This document shows, piece by piece, positions 56,131-64,000 of a stretch of 64,000 bases of DNA. Numbering within the stretch: the first letter of the stretch is position 1; each line of letters opens with the position of its first letter. Below the pieces are notes generated by a model, which made no database searches, was not told the DNA's origin, and was given only the letters and a program-made list of their open reading frames with translations. The position numbers and the translations under genes were made by a program. The stretch is from positions 9,754,823-9,818,822 of the forward strand of contig NC_134420.1 of NCBI RefSeq assembly GCF_030867145.1, read 5' to 3'. This DNA is from Opisthocomus hoazin. Taxonomy: Eukaryota > Chordata > Aves > Opisthocomiformes > Opisthocomidae.

Positions 56131-59100
56131 GCCTTTCAGCGGATTGCAGGGAGAAGTCGGTTGCAACGTGGGAGGTGAACAGAGAGTCGGGGAGAGAGCT
56201 CGGCGTTGGAGCGAAGCTTGAAGGCGGCCTTCAGGGCCTGTGTGGGGGCTGTAGGCGAGGGGAGTCCTGGAGGCCGACCTCACGCAGAGCCGTCGTCGGA
56301 GCACAGTGATGGTGGGTTGGTGCTGGTGGGCAGCAGGTGGTTTGAGGACCGGTGGTGAAATGAGCCTGTGGAAAATATTTTGTCGAAGTTTTCATTTGCT
56401 GGACTTTGCCTTGCACTTCTGTTTTTATTAAAAATAAAATGGAGGAAAGTGCCAAGAAGCAGGCTTTGTTCTCTTGAGAGTCAGAATTGTTTCTGTGAAA
56501 GGAAAGATGACGCTCACGCTTTCGGAAGATTGTCAAGCTTGTTTACACGGTGGAAAGAGGATTTGTTCTAGATGTATTCTGGCAAATAATAGTAGTAATC
56601 CATCAGAAAAGAGCAGACTATTGCAAACTAAACAACTAAACCAACAAGAGTGCCTGTTTACCTCATCTGCTGAGCAGTCATTTGGTAGAATGGCCCAGGA
56701 GTTCTTGTACCCACTTTCCGCAGCCAAAATAGAACTTTATTTTTTTTTTAACAAATGATATTTAAATGAAATTGTTTGTTTTGAGACTGTAGCTCTTGGT
56801 CTGCCATTTTATGGAAATCGATATTTCAGGATGTAGTCTGTGTGGTAGGAACGATGGCCGGGTGGGCAAAGTTGGGGGTGATAATCATGAGACTGACTGT
56901 CATCTTGACCCTGTCATTAATCATCTGTGAGTCCTCACACAACTCACCTCAGTTTCCTCTCTGTAAGTAAGATACATTGTAGTATTTCTCTGTTTTTCTA
57001 AGGGTAGCGAGGACAAAGTGCAGTGAGAGATTGCAAGGCGCTATGAAGTGTCATGTGCATTAGAGGCCTAAGTGGGTCTTTGTTGAGTCATCTGCGTGCT
57101 TCAGATTTTGACGTCAGAAGGATGCTTTGTGGAAGAGAATGGATAGGAGGAACAACCGTCTAGTCTGGCTGAATGAGGGTGGAAGCCTCTGTGATAAGGC
57201 TTTTATTCTAGCCAAATTCAACAGCACATTTCCCTCCTCTGTTTAACCAGTCCTGTCTTACATTTTCCATTGCAACTGTTGCTATGATCCTCTCTGTTAA
57301 CTGCTTCTTTACTGACAGAGCTACTCGTCCTTTTGCTGCTGGATTGTTTGCAGTAACAAACCTTTTGTCTGCTAGACCAGAGATCCGCTGCTCCTGGAGC
57401 ACGCCACTGGTTTCCCACTTTCATGCTGGTTTGGATGCCTCGCATTCCACCTAGCTGACGGCTATCTCTGCCTTAGTTAAAGGGTGGCAATGTGACTGCA
57501 GCTCTGCGCAGACTGCCGCTCGCTTGTCCAGCTGGGGTTGTCTGTGTGTGTGAAGGGGGAGATGATCAAGCGTTCAGAGCAGGGACATCAGTGACTGTTC
57601 CCGCTAGAGGTGGGCACCGATATATGGGTCTAACAATGCCTGTACTGTACTGTCTTAGTTTTCCTATGTAGTTTTTCCCATGTTTTTTATGCTGTGTTTT
57701 CTTTTCTAAAATAGAAATCACACAGTGCTGTGGACAAGTGTTGCGTGGTGTTGTGCCTCTTGTGAACCTAGCAAGATGATGATCCTGAGTCATTGCTGCT
57801 GAACAAAACCGTTTCTTACATGCACTGTGTCTTCCAGCTGTCCTGTAGAATCACGTCGGTGCAATCGATTTAAACACTGATGCAGTAGGGTTAGTTATTA
57901 CAGCTGACGTACGAAAATAAAAAAGCCCTCATCACTGTATTTTGTATTTCTGCATTGTTGCTTGCTTATACTGCATCCTCTTCAGTATAGTCTTTGACAG
58001 TGCAAGTGTTTTTTCCTAGTAGCTGTGGGGTGCCGCCGGGGGCTGTCTTTTGCTGAGAGCTGGTTTTTTTTAAATTTTGGAAGTGAGGATGGTCGGATCT
58101 TAGGTGAAAGAGGAAGTTGTTGCTTTTCCAGGAGCTTCAGAAGCTTTTTTTTTTTTTTTGAAAGGCAGACTTTTCCTGACTTCCCACTTCACAGAACATG
58201 CAGGTTATTTGAGTCAGAGAGATCACATGCTCCCTAACAGACTTTTGTAAAATTGAAGTGTGAATGCTAGCCGTCTGTAAGATAGAGAGCTTTCAATGGT
58301 AAGATGTGCAAATTACATTCTTCAGAGGGAAATCTGAATGTGAAATAAGCAAAGATAATGAATGGTGAGAAATAGATAATGAATGGTGAGAAATGCTTTT
58401 CTAATGGTCATTTTTCCAGTGTAACTTTGAGTACACTGCAGGTATCGGTGATGTAATGTAAATATTATTTAATATCTAATGTTTAATAAACTAATATTTT
58501 AAATACTATAACTATGTTCTTTACTGTCTTAATGTGTTTTTTTTGCAAAATGAATCCTGGTATTTTATGCATAAATCATGACTCTTGCATGGAATGGAAA
58601 TACGAGAGTAGAATCTTACATCAGTTTATCTCTAGTCCTTTTCCTGCTGCTCAATGCATTTGGATGGCTCAGAGTGAAAACTTTTGAGTTTTGAGCAGCT
58701 GGGGCAGGTCATAGTTCAGAAGTACGTTATGTTCAGAAAGCTTTTAGCAATATGTAGTAGAGAAATGTCTCATTTGGCATAATCTTTTTGTAAAACGTGT
58801 TAGTAATACTATTCTGAAGGTATTTTTCACTGCTTTCTCATAAGCAATGCTAAGCAAGAAATATATTTTTCTTTCTCATCTGTATGCATTATGGCGAGGA
58901 GAAGTTTCAGGTTTTTGAGAACTTACTAGGAACACAGATTAAGTAAACGGTAGCTGTGTTGAAAGCATCCCTTTTTGTGTGAGTCGGGAAGTGAGTCATT
59001 GAGTCCAGGTCCATTATGGGAATGACATCATATAATTCTTCATAAGATTCCTTTTATTCTTAATTTTTTCTTAATCAGGAGAACTCCTGGTGATGTTTTC

Positions 59101-59165
59101 CCACTCAGCCATGTTGGAAAATGCTTATTCATTGCCTTTTTCATGTTTTTTCTTTTTCTGAAAAG
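56131..59165. other. TCP11L1 5' intron (inferred)
   Basis: 3 kb between the CpG island and the first coding exon. It contains a perfect 21-base tandem duplication at 58353-58394 and a poly-T run at about 58145-58159. A minus-strand open frame at 57208-57402 is discussed in the findings. Nothing else recognised. Confidence 0.55.
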
Positions 59166-59177
59166 AACCAACTGAAA

Positions 59178-62100
59178 ATGTCTCAGAATCCTGACAAGCC
59201 CCATTCAAGTGAAGACAAGTTGAGTGGTTTGGAGGATGGTCAAGAGGAGAGCTTGGACAACCTGGATCAGTCTATCAGAAAAAGAATACGACAGAGTGCT
59301 CCAGGTTCACACAAAGATGATACACCAAAGTGTAAGCAAAACTGCTTTGTTTAAAAAAAAAGTAGTAAATTCTGTAATTTTCTTGGTGGAGACAATCATG
59401 GCATTTTATAGCATTCTGTGCAAATTTGACTGTTTTGCAATTAAATATTCTGTGACTCCTGATGATTTGCCTTGAAACTGTAACACCTTCCTCTCCATTT
59501 TGTTTTCGTACTTCATTGTTCACAATAACCATGTTGCTCTGAGCCCTATGTATCTGAAGTACCTTCACATGCCTACGCTCCCGGAAAGGATAAGTGCTGC
59601 TCCAGTACATTCTAGCTAAACTGTTGCTGCTCTTTGCATTATCAGCTGAACCTTCTGGATTGTTGCAGCCTCTGTTTCTACTGCAGGGCAAAGAAGGCTG
59701 TTATCAACAAAGTAGTGTCCTGTCACCCCCTCCCAATACAGATGGCAAGTTGTATGTTTAATCCTAATGCTACTTCTAGTATCAAGCAGGACTGTGTATT
59801 TTGAGTTTATTCTTAGGGTGTATTTTTCTTTGTCATTCGGCTTTTAACATGGGAAGCTGGATGCAATACGGCTATATATTCCTATATTTCTGGCAAATCT
59901 ATAGAGAAAACCATGGGGAAGTTTTCCGGTCCCAAGGATTCGGTTCAAAGAGGCAGAATTGCTCAGGTAACTACTTCCAAATTTGTGTAGAGAGTGTCTC
60001 AGCATGTAATATTTTATTTGTTGCATCATTTTTATTTTTTAATAGTGTTCATTATTACTTGATGTTTAGTGTCATGTGACACAGAGGAGATGTTCTGAGG
60101 GAGTTAACGTTCTTACGGCTTGCTGGTTGCCTGATAGGAAATGCAGTGTATGTATGGAGAGAGGCTATGAACACGTGACAGTAAAATGCATAGCCCTCTC
60201 CTATTGTGAGGGAGCAGATATAATACGAGAATGAAGTAACGTGATTGAAGAGCATTCTTTGGTAAATGAGAGTCTTAGCTTGTAGCGCATCCATTGCTAG
60301 AGTGAAGTCTTCTGGCAGTTGGACAAAAGCACTCTCATTCGGCTGCAAACTTTGCTGTCCTGCTAGTTCTTCTCACAGTATCAATCCTTGCTGTGTTCCC
60401 AGAGTCACTGTGCAAGATTAAGCCCCAAGCAGAAGGCTATAAGCGTTTAAGAGCGCTGCACAAAAAGAGCAAGATATTACTGAAAAATTAGCAAATCGGA
60501 ACCGTACTGTATATACTTGGAACAGCTTTGAATGGCAGACAAGTTATGGACAGTTACTTTTAAAGGACCTTTTCTATGTTACTAGCTGAAGTCCAATCAA
60601 ACTGCATTATCAGGTGTCGTGTTAATTTGGCAGAAAATAAACCCCCTGCTTTCTAATGCTGTTCACCGGAGTGAGAGGCTGGGTGCGGCTAGGTTTAAAT
60701 TCTGAGTGATGTCCAATTTGCCACTACCAGTCCAGTCGCGTTTAATATGTATATTAAAGTACCACGATTCTGGATACACTAATAGCAGTCTGCACCTTCA
60801 GTCCAGTTGTGCTCATGAACTAGCACAGCTGCATTCGGTCGCATTCAGTGAGAAACTGTGACAACTGGCTACTGAAACAGTGCAGTTTTGTTTGTGCAAC
60901 AGATATACAGGTTTTTTGAATTGCCGGTGATAGTGACTGTCTGCAAGAAAGCACGTGCAAATATAAAACGCGTGAAAAGATCATAAATAATACAGCCTGG
61001 CTATAAACATTAGGGAGTAACTATTCCCGAGAAAAGCGCTTAGTTTAAGTCTCACCCAAGGCGTCCCAAGGGGGGGAGAAGCAAGGGTCAGCCCGTTGGC
61101 CAATCCCAGTTGTCGGAGGCAGTCTGAGGTGGAGTTCCCTTGACTTGCTCACGGTGTTATCTTCTTTTCCTCCAAAGATGATCTTCTCCGAAAATCCCCC
61201 ATTTCCCTGGCTATTTTTATAGCCTTTCTACCTTTAAGGTGGAGTTTGAGTGACTGTAGCCATACATACCTTTATCATGATTGGTGTAAAATTCTCTCAC
61301 TTCACGTTTAAAGGTATAGTTTACGAAAAATCGAGAGCGCAGACTCGAAGAGGGGTGGTCGCACCTCGGAGGCGGGTAGCCTTCGGGATGGAGGTCTGTT
61401 TTGGTATTAAAATTAAAACAAGCAAAGTTCACGAGAGGATAGCACTTTGGCAAGGTTTCGAAAACCTGTTGGCTCAGGGGGCCAGATGAGCTGCTTATCA
61501 GTTCTAGAGAACCATTTCTTCCCGCTTTATCATCACGGAGCAGGGCCACAGAGTCTCCACTCTGCTCCATCCTCTATGGTATGTTGCAGGGAGTTGCTGT
61601 GTGAGTGGATTCCTTGCATGCCTGCTGCAGCTGTGTCCCATCCTCAGAGCTCCTTTTGATTTCATGCTTTTCCTCAATGGGTGAACACTGCTACGTTTTT
61701 CATATAAACCTTAATTTTCAGATGTAAAACCTTAATTTTACTAATAATTCCACATCAGGTGAGGCATACATGATAGTTTACCTAAAACATATCTCAGTGA
61801 ACCCAGCCTATGAAGATCCTGGCTGGTTTCTTTCATTCTGAGAGTTAGCATGTCGCGTCTGTGCCTGGACTGTAGTTGAAGTGGATGAACTGCAGAGAGG
61901 GATCGATCCCTTAGGACAATTCTATTGTGGCTCTTCTCCCCCCTTCTGCTCCTCTAGATGTTTTATGGAGGAGCCGAGATGAACCATGCCATTCTTGTGT
62001 GCCTTACCTGAGGATGCCTATGATCTGGCCTTCTCCTTTTTCTCAATACCTGGACCAGGAAAGAGCTGTGGTGCTTCGGCAAGGCATCGCAGGGCACCCA

Positions 62101-63315
62101 CACGCACTGCTTGCAGCGATGCTAGCACAGCTAGGAGAAATCTTTACTACAAAGAATCAGTGGCAACAGGTTTCGGTTGGCTTCAGTGGAGATGGAATTA
62201 CTCCCCTAACCAGCACGGTCTACGCCCTTGGCACCTTCTCTGCTTTTACGTTGACTTGTTTTTAGGGCTGTGACTTCCTGAACTGCAGCAATGCCAGTAG
62301 TGTCCCAGGAGGATATTATGTAGTCCAGAACAATTAGGAGCCGTAATTCCCAGTGCACCCAAAAAGCAGTTTTCTGAAGCTGTCCCTGTCCCTCTTCTAC
62401 CTTCTAGATTTCTACAGCCAGTTACCACCTTTGTCTGGCCTGTTTTTTCAGGTTTGCTGCTTCCACTTACTCACTTATATGCTCCAGGGCCCAATCTGAA
62501 GCTGCTTGTCCATCCTTGTCAGTCCCAAATGCCTGCCAGAGGAAGGCATGTCTTAGGCATTGGTGCGGAGATTAGGGCTGGACATCCTTTGTTGCTTGAA
62601 TGATGGCCTCTGGGGAAAAAAGAGAGCTTGGAGGAATGCCAGTTGCACTGGAAGTAGTGAGAATAATTAGCTACTGGTGTGTTATTGCTTAATGTTAATG
62701 GCAGTTTGTTTGCTGACTGTTTTAGAGATGAAGTCACTTCCTTGAAAAATAGAAAATTGAAATGGCCACAACTGCACAATAATTGGGGAATAGCATGGTG
62801 AAAATACTAGTATTTCTAATGATTTCTTTCTGCAGTATGGAGAAACACGCTAAGATGCTATTAAGCAGTCCTAAAGAACTGGGGGTTCGGGCGTGGGGTT
62901 TTTTGGGAGTTTTACTTTTTAAACGAGCTTGCTGGAACTTGGAAGCAATCGACAATTCTGAGCCCGGAATATCAACTGGTGCTCACTCCTTTGTTTGCTG
63001 TAATATTCCAGACCTGTGTCATCCACCAGCTGGGCAAGGAAGGAAAGGAGAAGGATCTTCAGATGGTACTGTCTTCTGGCCCACTGTACTGTCAAGAAGG
63101 TGGAAAGGGTCCAGAAGTATTAGCAGACTGTTTTCCACAGACTTTAATAGATAACTGTCTGACAATTTAATTTATGTTGCAGCTAGTCCTCCTCGGCCTG
63201 TGTCAATAGAAGAGCTCGTGGAAACAGCTAAGGGAGTAACCAACATGGCATTAGCACACGAAATTGTTGTTAATGGAGACTTCCAGATAAAACCAGCTGA
63301 ATTACCAGAACATAG
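59178..63315 (+). CDS. TCP11L1: TCP11L1, T-complex protein 11-like 1 (partial, 3' end outside)
   Basis: Two coding exons: 59178-59331 (within exon 59166-59331, acceptor CTGAAAAG) and 63183-63315 (acceptor TATGTTGCAG, donor ATAG|GTAAGA). The start ATG at 59178 has A at -3 and gives [14 protein letters not shown]; the acidic Ser-rich N-terminus then reads [15 protein letters not shown]. After the split Ser codon the second exon reads [20 protein letters not shown], then [20 protein letters not shown], which I recognise as the conserved start of the TCP11 domain in TCP11L1. About 95 of roughly 500 residues are in the window. The family is related to the testis T-complex protein TCP11; the molecular role of TCP11L1 is poorly known. 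Position next to DEPDC7 matches human 11p13. Confidence 0.95.
59332..60359. other. TCP11L1 intron, left part
   Basis: AT-rich intron after the donor T|GTAAGC. No gene or clear repeat; open frames at 59275-59691 (-) and 59801-60079 (+) resemble nothing I know. Confidence 0.6.
60360..61510 (-). mobile_element. LTR-like sequence, minus strand
   Basis: On the minus strand a CCAAT box (+ ATTGG 61280-61284) lies about 60 bases before a TATA box set in a perfect palindrome (GGCTATTTTTATAGCC, + 61209-61224). This layout parallels the LTR-like block at 26242-26985, and pieces nearby look related (a G-run after CCCAAGG, a TTAACTA/GCGCTT block). Boundaries are approximate, no polyA signal was found and no coding region follows. 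Confidence 0.4.
61511..63182. other. TCP11L1 intron, right part
   Basis: Intronic sequence with several open frames (61927-62265 +, 62783-63154 +, 62979-63170 +). None matches a family I know, and no splice arrangement links them in phase to TCP11L1. The acceptor of the second coding exon is at 63181-63182. Confidence 0.5.
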
Positions 63316-64000
63316 GTAAGATTGCTACCAAATAGATACATAAATTAAATTTGCATTTGTGGAACTGCAGAACAGTTCTAGTGGATTAAGTAGACGCTCT
63401 GGCTAGTATCTTGCCTGCCAGTGCTTGGCAGGAGATAGGAAAGAGCATAAGAAAAAGCATGTAAGCATGCAGTTCTGCTTCTCCAGAAGTGTGTGCGTGT
63501 GAAAGGTGAACCTCTTGGAGTAATTGTTTAGGCATGTGTGGTGCGAATCCCAGCGTGATGTGGTTTCTGTGGGTGTCCCCTTGTCCCAGGAGCCTGAGAT
63601 TGCAGTCTTCTGAGTACCTGAGTCTAGCTGCAGATGCAGGTAGTGCTCTCAGCATCTTTGAAGCTTTCACTGCCTGTGGGAGTAAGATGAAACAGGTCAT
63701 TTTAGCTTTTTCTGAGCTTAACATCCGTTTCTCCAGGGATTTTGTGGGGAAGAGATTCCTGTGTTTTACAAGGTTAGTCCTTTCTCCTTTTAAGTTTGAA
63801 GTCTTTCCTTCTCTTTCTGACCTACAGTAATTCTGTCCCCTGCTGAGAGGAGAGAGGGAGAACAGAAGAGGCCTTCATGTCTGGTCGCATTTGGCCAGCA
63901 TGGCTGACCCAGTTCTGATGTCTGGTCGTGTATTGGCCCGCGTAGCTGACCCAGTCCTATTGACAGGTGCTTCATCTGCTGCTCCTTTTTCTTTCACACA
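63316..64000. other. TCP11L1 intron to window edge
   Basis: Begins at the donor GTAAGA. The next TCP11L1 coding exon is not in the window. A 19-base phrase (CTGACCCAGT near 63907 and 63948, with ATGTCTGGTCG repeated) recurs in diverged form, but no repeat family is recognised. Confidence 0.6.

Overview
The window is nuclear DNA from a bird, probably a neoavian. It holds three spliced protein genes in the same orientation (+), with long AT-rich introns, two CpG-island promoters, CR1 LINE fragments in several age classes and a decayed ERVL-like endogenous retrovirus. Gene order QSER1 - DEPDC7 - TCP11L1 matches the conserved block on human 11p13. The bird assignment rests on the CR1 3' ends with their ATTCTGTG-type tails and on an LTR family I know from many non-galliform birds. 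No species is claimed.

Layout. 1-942 is QSER1 intron. QSER1 occupies 943-30239 as ten coding exons; its first exon(s) lie left of the window. The first coding exon here is a single 3.7 kb Ser/Gln-rich exon, and the last exons carry the conserved C-terminal region (DUF4211). The 12 kb intron 15841-27817 contains an antisense retrovirus (about 19354-27727), itself interrupted by two CR1 pieces and an unrelated LTR-like block. From about 31.25 kb to 43.8 kb is intergenic DNA with one CR1 copy. A CpG island at about 43.86-44.87 kb drives DEPDC7 (nine coding exons, 44301-53240, complete, 519 codons). A second CpG island at about 54.94-56.13 kb is the likely TCP11L1 promoter. TCP11L1 coding starts at 59178 and runs off the right edge; only two coding exons (59178-59331, 63183-63315) are present.

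How the genes relate. They are not an operon. QSER1 is a chromatin protein, DEPDC7 a DEP-domain cytoplasmic protein linked to CARMA/NF-kB signalling, and TCP11L1 a T-complex-11 family protein of poorly known role. All exon edges given obey GT-AG and keep reading phase across introns; I checked the phase of each junction by hand.

I saw no CRISPR, operon, toxin or defence system and no convincing new gene system. The most interesting signals are the degenerate 17-residue repeat array in QSER1, possible intronic polyadenylation sites in QSER1, the rearranged nested retrovirus, two LTR-like blocks with matching promoter layout, and a few unexplained exon-like segments, all rated modestly.
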